Below, in pieces: positions 9,294 through 17,432 of a stretch of 48,903 nucleotides of DNA (positions are counted from its first letter, which is position 1; each line of letters starts with the position of its first letter). This DNA is from Photobacterium sp. Ph5. Its GTDB lineage: Bacteria; Pseudomonadota; Gammaproteobacteria; Enterobacterales; Vibrionaceae. Where the stretch lies: positions 1 through 48,903 of the forward strand of contig NZ_JADQAQ010000036.1 in assembly GCF_022129445.1 (NCBI RefSeq). The letters run 5' to 3'. Both the position numbers and the translations under genes were made by a program. The notes under the pieces were generated by a model. The model saw only the letters and a list, made by a program, of their open reading frames with translations, was not told the origin of the DNA and searched no databases.

Positions 9294-10208
9294 ATGTCAA
9301 AACGTGATTTTTATGAAGTTCTTGGTGTCGCCAAAACTGCATCAGAAAAAGAAATTAAAAAAGCATACAAAAAGCTCGCAATGAAGTTTCACCCAGATAA
9401 AAATCCGGATGATCCAACTGCTGCTGACAAATTTAAAGAAGTAAAAGCAGCTTACGAAATTTTAACCGACAAAGAAAAACGTGCAGCTTACGATCAATTT
9501 GGTCATGCTGCGTTTGATAACCCAGGTATGGGCGGTGGACATCATGGTGGCGGTCATCACGGTGGTTTCCAAGGTGGCGGTTACGGTGATTTTGAAGATA
9601 TTTTCGGTGGTGCATTTGGTGATATGTTCTCAAATGCTCGCGGTGGTCGTGGAGGCTTTGGTAGCCGTCATTCCACTCGTCCACAAAAAGGCGAAGATCT
9701 TCAATACACCATGGAAATTGATTTAGAAGATGCGATTAATGGTGCATCTCGTGTTATTGATTTACCCGTATTTGAAGGCACGAGCCAAGTCAATAAAAAG
9801 CTGAATATCAAGATCCCTGCTGGTATTGAAGATGGTGGTCGAATTCGCTTAACTGGCAAAGGTCATCCAGGTATCAATGGTGGCCCACAAGGCGATGTAT
9901 ATATTCAAATGAATATTCGCCCTCATCCACGCTATACTCGCGAAGGCAATAATTTACATTGTAAAGCTACTACCGACTTTGTGACTGCAGCATTAGGTGG
10001 CAAGATTGAGGTGAATACCTTAAACGGTGCGATTAGTCTTAAGATCCCTGAAGGGACACAAAACGGCCGTAAGTTCCGTCTAAAAGGTAAAGGCGTAACC
10101 GATCGTAAAGGCAACACTGGCGATTTAATTGTCCAATTAACAATTGAAACACCACTGAACCTAAACGAGCGTCAAAAAGAGCTACTTGCAGAATTTGCTG
10201 CTGCATAA
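9294..10208 (+). CDS. dnaJ: DnaJ-like co-chaperone without zinc finger (class B J-protein)
   Basis: 304-residue J-protein that stimulates the ATPase of Hsp70. The N-terminal J-domain is complete (RDFYEVLGV...FHPDKNPDD with the HPD triad). A Gly/Phe-rich region follows with several GGGHH and GGFGG runs. Then come two beta-barrel C-terminal domains (LNIKIPAGIEDGGRIRLTGKG; LKIPEGTQNGRKFRLKGKG). The four CxxCxGxG motifs of classical DnaJ are absent. The length fits class B proteins such as CbpA, but the Gly/Phe region is more DnaJ-like. The ATG at 9294 follows AGAGG. It is probably the dedicated partner of the DnaK just upstream. The symbol dnaJ is used loosely; cbpA or a numbered dnaJ would also be defensible. 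Confidence 0.88.
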   Translation: MSKRDFYEVLGVAKTASEKEIKKAYKKLAMKFHPDKNPDDPTAADKFKEVKAAYEILTDKEKRAAYDQFGHAAFDNPGMGGGHHGGGHHGGFQGGGYGDFEDIFGGAFGDMFSNARGGRGGFGSRHSTRPQKGEDLQYTMEIDLEDAINGASRVIDLPVFEGTSQVNKKLNIKIPAGIEDGGRIRLTGKGHPGINGGPQGDVYIQMNIRPHPRYTREGNNLHCKATTDFVTAALGGKIEVNTLNGAISLKIPEGTQNGRKFRLKGKGVTDRKGNTGDLIVQLTIETPLNLNERQKELLAEFAAA

Positions 10209-10273
10209 ATATCATTGCTGTTCAGGTTTCCATAATGGTTCTGCTGGTAGGATAGAAGTAGACAGATACGAGG

Positions 10274-10510
10274 GCTATAACCAATACGGGTCTCAAATGA
10301 CCTGCTGAGAAATCAGGACTTGAGCACCATGATTTGGTTATAGCTATCAACAGTATTCAGGTCACTAGAGCGTGAATGCTCAGGACATCATTATGGATAA
10401 TGCGGTCCGTGACCAAAGTCATCGTAAAGCTGATTAAGAACGGAAAAGCACTCACCATTGCCGTGGTAGTGATAGATTGACTCAGCGGGCAATAATGACC
10501 TGCTGAAGTC
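10274..10510 (+). ncRNA. Candidate structured RNA downstream of dnaJ, class unknown
   Basis: This stretch has no supported open frame but a continuous series of nested, exactly complementary arms. P1: 10274-10284 with 10335-10345 (11 bp) enclosing CTCAA 10292-10296 with TTGAG 10321-10325 and a CCTG...CAGG hairpin. P2: GGTCAC 10361-10366 with GTGACC 10410-10415 enclosing two hairpins, GAGC 10369-10372 with GCTC 10379-10382 and GGAC 10384-10387 with GTCC 10406-10409, capped by CATTA/TAATG. P3: 10449-10471. P4: GACTCAGC 10479-10486 with 10502-10510. A 13-base direct repeat AATGACCTGCTGA occurs at 10296-10308 and 10494-10506. A T-run follows at 10528-10534. It does not resemble tmRNA, 6S, RNase P RNA or Spot 42. 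GGA motifs are too few for a convincing CsrB. It may be an independent RNA or the 3' UTR of dnaJ. Confidence 0.5.
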
Positions 10511-10575
10511 AGTATCTTATCTAATCGCTTTTTTATATCGCGCTTTTAGTGAATAACTGTAAATTTAAAACCCTT

Positions 10576-11955
10576 ATGACAACTATCAAACAGCTTTCCT
10601 TAGCAGTCGCAATCGCTGCATTATTTTCCTCCAGTACAGTATTTGCCACGCCTAGCAATGATGCGGCGAACACCATGCCCAATAGTGATTACTATGCGGC
10701 AACACAATACAAAGAAGCTAAAGCCCCACTCAATAACTTTGGTGCTATCGACGTAAAAGTTAGTATCCCAGAAAATGTGCAAGTGCCTCCTGCCCCAGTA
10801 GAAGCCGGCGGTGCGAATGGTATCCCTGAAACTATGGTGCAGAAGTGGGCTCAGGCCGGAGTCTTCCCACCTAATCTTGAAGCACGGGCTTTCATTTTAA
10901 TCGATGCCAACACTGGACAAATTATTGCTTCCCACGATGCCAACATGCGTATGGCACCAGCCAGCACCACCAAGTTAATGCTAATGTACATTGTTGAGCA
11001 AAAACTGGCCGACGGTGTGATTTCACTAGACTCAAAGGTACAAGTGCCGGAAGTTGCATGGCGCACAGGTGGTTCAAGAATGTTCTTGAAGCCCGGCTCT
11101 TATGTTTCAGTGAAAGATCTTATTCAGGGTGTGATTGTTGAATCGGGGAATGATGCCGCTGTCACCTTGGCAAATTACGTAGCAGGCTCGCAATCTTCAT
11201 TCGTTTCGATGATGAACGCGACTGCCGTTAAACTCGGCATGCACAATACCCATTTCACGACTGTCATGGGCTTGCCAGCACCAGCACATTTCTCAACCGC
11301 TTATGATCTCGGGCTGCTCGGACAGCACATCATGAACGACTACCCTCAATACTTTCATTTTTTCAGTCAAAAATATTTTGAATACAATCATATCCGCCAA
11401 CCAAATTTCAACCGCTTATTGTTCACTTATCAATATGCGACAGGCATGAAAACAGGCAGTACAGAAGCTGCAGGGTACTCACTGGTAAGCTCCGCTAAGA
11501 TGCCAGATAACCCAATGAAGTTAGTTGCGGTTGTGCTAGGCACACAATCACTGAATGATGTAGCAGCTCAAAGTAAGGCACTGTTCAATTACGGCTTTCG
11601 TTTCTTCAAACAAGACACTTTATATGCAGCAGACAGCAAACTTTCTGAACAACACGTTTGGGGAGGACAACAAGATAACGTCGCTTTAGGTCTAGAGAAG
11701 CCACTAACCTTGGTGCTTCCTTCAAGTATTGATGAGAAAGATCTACTAACTAAACTCCAATTTGACAGTGATATCAAAGCTCCAGTTGATAAGGGTGAAA
11801 AATTAGGCGAAATGACTGTAACTTATAAAGACAAAGTTATTAAAACCGAGCCACTTGTCGCGCTCAACAGTGTGCAGCAAGGCGGCTGGCTCACTCGCAT
11901 CTGGGCAAGTATCTCAATGTATTGTCATAACTTACTAGCGTCTCACGGTCTGTAG
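10576..11955 (+). CDS. dacA: D-alanyl-D-alanine carboxypeptidase (PBP5-type, S11 family)
   Basis: Periplasmic penicillin-binding protein that trims the terminal D-Ala from peptidoglycan pentapeptides. A signal peptide (MTTIKQLSLAVAIAALF...TVFA) is followed by a low-complexity linker and the catalytic domain with all three motifs: STTK (Ser130, Lys133), SGN (Ser190) and KTG (Lys292), numbered from this ATG. A beta-rich C-terminal domain (PBP5_C-like) and a final helix, WLTRIWASISMYCHNLLASH, that likely anchors it to the inner membrane follow. 459 residues is longer than enteric DacA (about 400), mostly in the N-terminal linker. Neither this ATG nor a GTG at 10549 (nine residues longer) has a clear Shine-Dalgarno sequence. 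The ATG gives the better signal peptide. Confidence 0.92.
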   Translation: MTTIKQLSLAVAIAALFSSSTVFATPSNDAANTMPNSDYYAATQYKEAKAPLNNFGAIDVKVSIPENVQVPPAPVEAGGANGIPETMVQKWAQAGVFPPNLEARAFILIDANTGQIIASHDANMRMAPASTTKLMLMYIVEQKLADGVISLDSKVQVPEVAWRTGGSRMFLKPGSYVSVKDLIQGVIVESGNDAAVTLANYVAGSQSSFVSMMNATAVKLGMHNTHFTTVMGLPAPAHFSTAYDLGLLGQHIMNDYPQYFHFFSQKYFEYNHIRQPNFNRLLFTYQYATGMKTGSTEAAGYSLVSSAKMPDNPMKLVAVVLGTQSLNDVAAQSKALFNYGFRFFKQDTLYAADSKLSEQHVWGGQQDNVALGLEKPLTLVLPSSIDEKDLLTKLQFDSDIKAPVDKGEKLGEMTVTYKDKVIKTEPLVALNSVQQGGWLTRIWASISMYCHNLLASHGL

Positions 11956-11982
11956 GCTCAGAAAATTAGACTGCTCTTTGAA

Positions 11983-12027
11983 GGGTAAATAAAAATGACG
12001 TTGTGAAAATTGTCTTTTTATTTGCCC
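11983..12027 (+). terminator. Long hairpin after dacA
   Basis: 11983-11999 pairs with 12012-12027, about 15 bp with one bulge and one G-U, loop of 12. It starts 28 bases after the stop codon. The arm ends in GCCC rather than a T-run, but the stem itself holds A5/T5 tracts. It is probably the dacA transcript end or a 3' stability hairpin. Confidence 0.5.
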
Positions 12028-12070
12028 CTGACGAATAGTACACTCCAGTCGTAATAGCCATCATACTAAT

Positions 12071-12117
12071 AAAGCCAATATTTTAGTCGAAATGAACAAG
12101 GTATTGGCTTTTTGTTT
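12071..12117 (+). terminator. Hairpin with T-run just before the 142-residue gene
   Basis: AAAGCCAATA (12071-12080) and TATTGGCTTT (12102-12111) are exact complements, followed by TTGTTT. The form is that of an intrinsic terminator, but it ends 11 bases before the next ATG. That gene would therefore need read-through or a promoter inside the repeat, or the element is a leader attenuator. Confidence 0.65.
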
Positions 12118-12128
12118 GGATAATCATT

Positions 12129-12557
12129 ATGTCTACTTTTAAATCGAAACAACCCTTAGCAATACTAACGAGTATTATATTACTTAGCTTATCAACTATG
12201 GTATTTGCTAGCATCTCTGACATCAACCGCGCAGTAGAAAACAGCCGTCATTTAGAACCTGGTGAAAGTTTCTCACTCGATCAACCTTGTAAGTTATTTA
12301 ATAACTACGAGCATAAAATTTATCACTGTACAGCAATGATTGGCCCATTATCACTGATTAAAGACCAAGAGTTAGATGCCATTAAAAGTGATGACGAACT
12401 ACTTTATCGTGATGTTGCTTTTGTTAGAAAAGAAGACGGACAACCCGTTTTCCGTCTACTTCCACGTGAAGAAAAAACACAGACAATTTCACCTAACGCT
12501 CCATCAGAGCAGTCAGCCAAAAAGCAATTATCTCATGTTGGGTTTCTTGCTAAATAG
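12129..12557 (+). CDS. Hypothetical secreted protein
   Basis: 142 residues. I do not recognise the family. The signal peptide is clear (residues 1-27, LAILTSIILLSLSTMVFA). The mature part has two cysteines (in QPCKLF and YHCTAM) spaced so they could form a disulfide, and a polar tail rich in Ser, Gln and Lys. Only a weak GGA precedes the ATG, and an intrinsic-terminator-like hairpin ends 11 bases upstream. It is likely periplasmic or secreted. No function is proposed. Confidence 0.7.
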   Translation: MSTFKSKQPLAILTSIILLSLSTMVFASISDINRAVENSRHLEPGESFSLDQPCKLFNNYEHKIYHCTAMIGPLSLIKDQELDAIKSDDELLYRDVAFVRKEDGQPVFRLLPREEKTQTISPNAPSEQSAKKQLSHVGFLAK

Positions 12558-12652
12558 CAATAACTCCCCTCACTAACCTCAATGAATCACTGTTTTATTA
12601 AGTACCTTAATTTCTGTTATAATGCGTTAAAAGCAACTCATTATTTTAAAAT

Positions 12653-12685
12653 GCAGTTAGATTAATTTTCTAACTGCTTATTTTT
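12653..12685 (+). terminator. Intrinsic terminator
   Basis: GCAGTTAG (12653-12660) with CTAACTGC (12670-12677) followed by TTATTTTT. It lies 96 bases after the upstream stop. A TATAAT at 12618-12623 just upstream leaves open a very short transcript ending here. Confidence 0.7.
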
Positions 12686-12791
12686 AGTTCGCTTATAGAA
12701 ATTCATTATGTGTTTTAAGCCCCACCACTTAAAATACTCGCCCAATGATTAACATCGTTATTATGTTCTATTCGAGCTTGATATATAAAAC

Positions 12792-13781
12792 ATGATTGAA
12801 GCAAAAATTGAAAACTGGGGACTCAAACGCGTTGAACGTTATCTACCGATAACTCAGGGTCTGTTCCATACGGTAAATGATAAAAAACTATGCCAATTAT
12901 GCGTTGCGCTTTCTTTTTTTATTGGATTCATCACTACCTTTTTTATCGTTTCTTTCGAAATCTATTTAGAGTTACTAGGTGAAAACTGGTTAGCCTTAGA
13001 TAACCTGTTAAGACTCGCAGTCATTAATATTGTCTTTATTGGCTTGGAGTTATTTTTACTGTTTGAAGTTGGATTTATTACGACAGCTATTCTTATCAAC
13101 CGTGCGTCAGCTAAATACCAGTTTTGTGGTAAAATGAAAGCGTCATTAGTGCGTGCGGTTATGGAGCTTTCTGAGCCTGTTGAGAATATTCACGGTATAA
13201 AACCGTATAAACAGTTTAGTAAATTTCGCTATATTAAAGTTGCCTTATATACTGGTAAAGACATACTTAGCAACTTTATTATCAAGGCATTACTTCAAAA
13301 ATCGATATCACGCAGTAGTGTTCGCGTATACATTCCACTGGTTTCTACCTTAATCACCGGTTTTTGGGACGCATGGGTACAACAAAAGGCCCTTAGCGAA
13401 GTGCGATTACGTATTTCAGCACGCGTGTATGTACTTAACCAGTTGGCAGAACTTGAAGCTAAAGAGATGAGCCAAGCTTACATTATCGCACTACTTCGCT
13501 TAATTGCGGTAAGACAAAGCTACAAGCAAGAGTGTGACGTCAATTTGGAGTTCTTCTATGATCAACTACATAAGAAGAAACAATGTCTAATAACAGAGCT
13601 TGAGTCTGTTGATTTGCTACTAGCAAGCGTTGATGCGTTAACAGTTGATGAAAAAGCAGAGCTCACAGTGATGACCGAGTACTTGTTCTATTTCAGACGC
13701 TCTCCGAACCGTATTGAAAAACAGTTGCTGTGCAAGCTTGGGGTACTTAAAGCCACTAAGCGTAATCCTCTACTTTGCTAA
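12792..13781 (+). CDS. Hypothetical inner-membrane protein
   Basis: 329 residues; family not recognised. Two strong transmembrane segments lie near residues 35-60 (LCVALSFFIGFITTFFIVSF) and 70-97 (LAVINIVFIGLELFLLF). A possible third lies near 175-190 (YIPLVSTLITGFW). The C-terminal third is a charged, helix-rich cytoplasmic-looking region (LNQLAELEAKEMSQAYIIALLRLIAVRQ). Both neighbours are unrelated and it ends at a shared bidirectional terminator, so it is transcribed alone. The ATG follows no strong Shine-Dalgarno sequence. The composition is typical of the region, with no sign of transfer. Confidence 0.75.
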   Translation: MIEAKIENWGLKRVERYLPITQGLFHTVNDKKLCQLCVALSFFIGFITTFFIVSFEIYLELLGENWLALDNLLRLAVINIVFIGLELFLLFEVGFITTAILINRASAKYQFCGKMKASLVRAVMELSEPVENIHGIKPYKQFSKFRYIKVALYTGKDILSNFIIKALLQKSISRSSVRVYIPLVSTLITGFWDAWVQQKALSEVRLRISARVYVLNQLAELEAKEMSQAYIIALLRLIAVRQSYKQECDVNLEFFYDQLHKKKQCLITELESVDLLLASVDALTVDEKAELTVMTEYLFYFRRSPNRIEKQLLCKLGVLKATKRNPLLC

Positions 13782-13794
13782 ACACACCACAATA

Positions 13795-13843
13795 AAAGCC
13801 GCCTTTAATATATTCCATGATTTAATATTAAAGGCGGCTTTGC
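13795..13843. terminator. Bidirectional terminator
   Basis: A perfect 17-bp stem, 13795-13811 with 13825-13841, loop 13. It has A-runs on the left and T-rich sequence on the right. It serves the membrane protein gene on the plus strand and the TatD-like gene on the minus strand. Confidence 0.9.
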
Positions 13844-13897
13844 TTTTCATATGTCACCTGATAGCCGCACTCAAAAACAACCTACAAACCATCATAT

Positions 13898-14650
13898 TCA
13901 AATTTTCAGAAAGCGTTTCGTATTTTTATTGATTAGTGTCGCCATTACATCCCATGATAATTGATGATGTTTTGCTAATACATCAATCACTGGATTGATC
14001 ATATTTGGCTCACCTTGCACGCCATTGTATTTACACGGCGAATCTGACTCCACCAACAGCATATCAAGCGGAATTTTCTTAGCAAACTCCAAGTAATGAG
14101 GATCGACAAAGATCCAAGGACTTACCGAGATGAAATGTGCTTGTTGATGAAGTAAGGCGAGATTTTCATCACTGCCTTCATACCAATGGAACAACGCCCC
14201 TTTAATTTGATAATCCTTTAAAATAGGCAACGCATAATGAATATCATCTTCTACTACATGCAAATTTACAGGTAGTTCTAAGTCTGCTGCAATCTTAACA
14301 AAACGAGCTAACCGCTCACTTCCCTGCTGTTTAATAAGGTGTTTTTCTTGCTCTGTTTTCTCGTCTAAGTAAAAAAAAGGAATGCCGATTTCGCCAATTC
14401 CAGACAATAAATGATGATGTTGGTATATAAGATCAATAACAGCTTGGATCTCTTGTTCACTGACATCTTTCTCTGGGTGAATACCAAGAAATAGATAAAC
14501 CTGATCTGAATATTGTTGTTTTAAGCGTATCAATTCTAACGCGCTTTCCTTCGTCATAGATACGGCAGCTATTTTGCCGTTTTGCTTAAAAAACCGTTCT
14601 CTATCAAACGCTAGCACACCTTCTAGATGGCAGTGAATATCAATTAGCAC
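13898..14650 (-). CDS. TatD-family metal-dependent hydrolase
   Basis: About 250-residue TIM-barrel amidohydrolase-type protein related to TatD deoxyribonucleases. Metal ligands are visible in order: the HxH pair in LIDIHCHLEG at the start, Glu in GIGEIGIP, His in VNLHVVE, His in ALFHWYEGS and Asp in LVESDSPC. The frame stays open to an ATG at 14767. TatD proteins normally begin right at the (M)LIDxHCH motif, so the GTG at 14650 is preferred, with GGA upstream. The 39 extra residues are hydrophobic and atypical. The family members known best act on DNA ends or as uncharacterised hydrolases. The substrate here is unknown. Confidence 0.85.
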   Translation of the reverse strand: MLIDIHCHLEGVLAFDRERFFKQNGKIAAVSMTKESALELIRLKQQYSDQVYLFLGIHPEKDVSEQEIQAVIDLIYQHHHLLSGIGEIGIPFFYLDEKTEQEKHLIKQQGSERLARFVKIAADLELPVNLHVVEDDIHYALPILKDYQIKGALFHWYEGSDENLALLHQQAHFISVSPWIFVDPHYLEFAKKIPLDMLLVESDSPCKYNGVQGEPNMINPVIDVLAKHHQLSWDVMATLINKNTKRFLKI

Positions 14651-14808
14651 AGTAATATTTCCAATCGAGATAAGACAAAGCAATAGAACATAATAACGTT
14701 TATTATTCAATGCGTTAATATAATTAATCGTTCTTAAACTTAGCTTAATTAATCTTTTATATCGCATACTACGTACACGATATAAATATAATTAATGGAG
14801 TTATGTAC

Positions 14809-14985
14809 ATGCTTTCTTGGTTTAAAAATAATCCCGCCAAAAAATTAAAGAAACGTCACTCAATGCTACTTGAAGAAGCTATGCATGCGCAAAGGAATGG
14901 CGACATCAGAACCTATTCTCGGTTAACAGCAGAAGCTGATGAACTATTTCAGCAAATCAAGCACCTCAATCAACCTGAAACCTGA
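14809..14985 (+). CDS. Small helical protein of the DUF6435 type
   Basis: 58 residues, MLSWFKNNPAKKLKKRHSML followed by EEAMHAQRNGDIRTYSRLTAEADELFQQI. The Phe-Lys-Lys-Asn-Pro-like start and the AQRNGDIRTY...AEAE core match a small conserved protein of Vibrionaceae and Shewanella that I recall as DUF6435. The function is unknown. It is probably all-helical, soluble and basic at its N-terminus. GGAG at 14797-14800 has ideal spacing to the ATG at 14809. An ATG at 14803 is too close. It is divergent from the TatD-like gene and ends at a strong bidirectional terminator. Confidence 0.75.
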   Translation: MLSWFKNNPAKKLKKRHSMLLEEAMHAQRNGDIRTYSRLTAEADELFQQIKHLNQPET

Positions 14986-15016
14986 GCTTTTCATAAACAG
15001 CTTGTTAATTTCAGTA

Positions 15017-15075
15017 AAAAAAAGCCTCCAATAGTCTTTTTACTCTATGAGTTAAAGCTATTGGAGGCTTTCTTT
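15017..15075. terminator. Bidirectional terminator
   Basis: AAAGCCTCCAATAG (15021-15034) with its exact complement at 15058-15071, an A-run before and TTTCTTTG after. It is shared by the small DUF6435-type gene and the SH3-domain gene. Confidence 0.9.
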
Positions 15076-15092
15076 GTTAATTAATTACTGCA

Positions 15093-15743
15093 TCATTTCG
15101 TTACAGGTTGAGCAGGTGTCGCATCTTTTAATTCAATCTTATGATTGGCTGGCGCCATTGTTTGCTGCGCAAATTGTTGAAATTGCTTTTGCATTTCCAT
15201 CATTTGCTGCTGCTGTTTTACCATTAAGTTAGACATATTCATTTGCATCCCATCAATATCATTCCATGAGTTTGCAAATACATTATTCATCTCAATTTGT
15301 TGTTGCTGCAATTGTTTAAAGAATGCTTTATCTACCTTACCGTTATCACCTTTTGATTGAAATTGCACAATCTCATAATTCATTGGCCCCTGAGGAGTCT
15401 GTACCGTCCCTTTCGTTACGGTTTTCTCACCATTATCTGTTTTTACTGTTTTCGTCGTTTGATTTGGTTTTACATTAGCTGCAGCACTATCAACATTTTT
15501 TAAATCTACGGTTTGAACCCAACCTGTCTGACCGTTGCTTGGATCGCCTACTTTTGACCACCCTTCATTTTTATAAATAGTGATCAGAGGTATATCTGTT
15601 TTTATAGTCTCAACTACCTTAGCTGATGCATTAGGCTCTTGATATAACTTGATAGTTTCAGTCGAATTATTAGCAGCCCATACCGCAGTACTCATACACG
15701 CAACTGCGGCAATACCTGCAAATGCTAGAATAGAACGTTTCAT
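15093..15743 (-). CDS. Periplasmic SH3b-domain protein with Gln/Met-rich coiled coil
   Basis: 216 residues. A signal peptide (MKRSILAFAGIAAVACMSTA...WA) is followed by a bacterial SH3 domain at about residues 28-85 (TIKLYQEPNASAKVVETI...GWSKVG...GQTGWVQ), a linker, and a C-terminal segment very rich in Gln and Met (QLQQQQIEMNNV; MVKQQQQMMEMQKQFQQF) likely to form a coiled coil. SH3b domains often bind peptidoglycan or envelope partners. The ATG at 15743 has AGGAT at good spacing; a start six residues upstream does not. No enzyme domain is present. An envelope structural role is inference. Confidence 0.82.
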   Translation of the reverse strand: MKRSILAFAGIAAVACMSTAVWAANNSTETIKLYQEPNASAKVVETIKTDIPLITIYKNEGWSKVGDPSNGQTGWVQTVDLKNVDSAAANVKPNQTTKTVKTDNGEKTVTKGTVQTPQGPMNYEIVQFQSKGDNGKVDKAFFKQLQQQQIEMNNVFANSWNDIDGMQMNMSNLMVKQQQQMMEMQKQFQQFAQQTMAPANHKIELKDATPAQPVTK

Positions 15744-15893
15744 AAAATATCCTCTATGCACAGTGACTTAATTTAAAAGGTCTAAAATACTGTTTGACTA
15801 TGCATTACCTGTAACAGATATATTATGTCTCTTAAATTAATTGAAGATGAACAGAGTCTAAAATAATTAAAATCAATTCAACGAAAAATTATT

Positions 15894-16718
15894 TTACAAT
15901 TTTGTTTTCTTATTCTCATACATTTTTTTATCAATACTATTCATTGTCTTAACAATATCTCCTTGATAACATTCAGCACCATAACTGAATGATATAAAGG
16001 ATAAATCACCAAATTCATTGATTATTTTTTCATTAATCAACTTCATTCTATTTTTAATTGCAGAGATATTATTATTTTCAGTAATGATCACAAATTCATC
16101 ACCACCATATCGAATAACTGAATCATCTGAGCGAAAAGTAGAACGTAACAATGAGGAGAATTTTTGAATTAACTCATCGCCTTTGATATGGCCAAACTCA
16201 TCATTCACATGTTTAAAATTATCTAAGTCAATAAGAATAATCGTACTTTTATTTGTGAAATAATAGTTCTTAAAATAACGTTTATTATATAGTCCACTCA
16301 AATCATCAATTAATGATATGTGCAGATACTGCTCTTTCTCACAATAAAGATCAGTGATATCTTTCGCGACAGTATAATAAAACGTCTCTGTGTTTATTAT
16401 TGTGTCAAACTCTATTACATCAAAATAGAGAATCCTATCCTCTATTTTACATTCAATAACATTTGCCGATGAATGAGCACTCACATCAGAGGCTAAATTA
16501 TGATGATAAACATAAGTTATAAAACAGGATAAGAGAATATTACTCGACACCACTTCTTCATAAGTCATACCAACCAAATCAACGTTAGTATAAAGATTCA
16601 GCCATTGCTTCAAGTTTTCATTGATAAAAACAATTCGATGTTCTTTATTTCGAACGCATAGAAAACCAGGGAAACCAGCTAAAAATGGTGCCAGGTACAA
16701 TTTTACAGCATCAATCAT
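15894..16718 (-). CDS. Diguanylate cyclase with PAS sensor domain
   Basis: 274 residues. Residues about 10-125 form a PAS-like domain (GFLCVRNKEHRIVFINENL...YTVAKDITDLY) and residues about 135-274 a GGDEF domain. The active-site loop RYGGDEF is intact, metal-binding DLDNFKHVND is present, and an RxxD inhibitory site (RSDD) sits five residues before GGDEF. It should therefore make cyclic di-GMP with product inhibition. No transmembrane segment is present, so it senses a cytoplasmic signal. It appears to be monocistronic. Confidence 0.9.
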   Translation of the reverse strand: MIDAVKLYLAPFLAGFPGFLCVRNKEHRIVFINENLKQWLNLYTNVDLVGMTYEEVVSSNILLSCFITYVYHHNLASDVSAHSSANVIECKIEDRILYFDVIEFDTIINTETFYYTVAKDITDLYCEKEQYLHISLIDDLSGLYNKRYFKNYYFTNKSTIILIDLDNFKHVNDEFGHIKGDELIQKFSSLLRSTFRSDDSVIRYGGDEFVIITENNNISAIKNRMKLINEKIINEFGDLSFISFSYGAECYQGDIVKTMNSIDKKMYENKKTKL

Positions 16719-16837
16719 TACTATAATTCATGAATTCAATATTTTATAAATATACATCAAACACCCATTAAGAATCAAGTTGCACTAAATGAAACAGCTC
16801 TTTAAAAATTGAGTATTTCCACCTAACGCATCATCGC

Positions 16838-17083
16838 TTATTCTTTAACGATCAAAATTCGGCTTGGGTAACTGTGCTCTTCACGCTCTATTTGATAACT
16901 TGACGTTCCTTGCTTTAAATCTTCAACCGGTGCTTCAGTAACAACCTCAACACGTAAACCAAACTCATGTTCACGCTTTTTAAATGCCTCTAATATTTTA
17001 TTCTCTTCATGATTTAATGTAGTTAAATCTTTACCATCCAGTTCAATAATTTTATCTAATAATTCTCTATTTGAAGTATTCAT
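16838..17083 (-). CDS. Hypothetical small acidic protein
   Basis: 81 residues; family not recognised. The N-terminal half is helical and acidic (ELLDKIIELDGKDLTTLNHEENKILEAFKKRE). The C-terminal half looks like beta strands (FGLRVEVVTEAP...YPSRILIVKE). No signal peptide or membrane segment is present. The ATG has only a weak GAG upstream. The coherent amino-acid composition and the lack of a competing frame support a real gene. Confidence 0.6.
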   Translation of the reverse strand: MNTSNRELLDKIIELDGKDLTTLNHEENKILEAFKKREHEFGLRVEVVTEAPVEDLKQGTSSYQIEREEHSYPSRILIVKE

Positions 17084-17230
17084 CGTAAATGCTCTTTATA
17101 TCAATTAAGTAAGAAATGATAACTTACTCCTATCTGATTAAAATTACATCTTAACTACATTTAGAATATAGCTTAAATATTTATTTAATTCTTACCTTAC
17201 ATATATAATAATCAATATTTCAATATGAAC

Positions 17231-17260
17231 AAAAAAGCTTCTTTTTATAAAGAAGCTTTT
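17231..17260 (-). terminator. Terminator of the 52-residue gene
   Basis: AAAAGCTTCTTT (17233-17244) and AAAGAAGCTTTT (17249-17260), 12 bp, loop TTAT. On the minus strand it ends in a run of six T. It lies 13 bases past the stop of the small minus-strand gene. Confidence 0.85.
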
Positions 17261-17273
17261 CTTATTTTAACGA

Positions 17274-17432
17274 TTACTCTTGTGGTTCTGGTTTTGATAC
17301 TACTGTCCAATGTTCATTTTTATCGTAACCGCTATCGCATAAGTCGACAGAAAACCCCATATCAACAATTTCTTTTAGCGTTAAATTATCTGCCAAGACA
17401 GCGATTTCACCGTTTTTATTCACTAAGTCCAT
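17274..17432 (-). CDS. Small hypothetical protein, 52 residues
   Basis: Found by reading the minus strand between the terminator at 17231-17260 and the chitinase gene. The frame opens with ATG at 17432, preceded by a good GGAG at seven-base spacing, and ends at TAA 17274-17276. The product starts MDLVNKNGEIAVLADNLTLK and continues with a KEIVDMGFSVDLCDSGY region. It is acidic, soluble and has one cysteine. The combination of a Shine-Dalgarno sequence, balanced composition and a dedicated terminator argues for a real gene. The plus-strand frame over the same bases runs through the terminator hairpin and is rejected. Family and function are unknown. Confidence 0.65.
   Translation of the reverse strand: MDLVNKNGEIAVLADNLTLKEIVDMGFSVDLCDSGYDKNEHWTVVSKPEPQE

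Noticed and set aside
10209..10548. CsrB/CsrC-type RNA
   Set aside because: Only about five GGA motifs and few in hairpin loops; CsrB-type RNAs have many. Left as unclassified structure.
13898..14767. TatD-like protein starting at ATG 14767
   Set aside because: It would add 39 hydrophobic residues before the motif that normally starts the family; the GTG at 14650 fits better.
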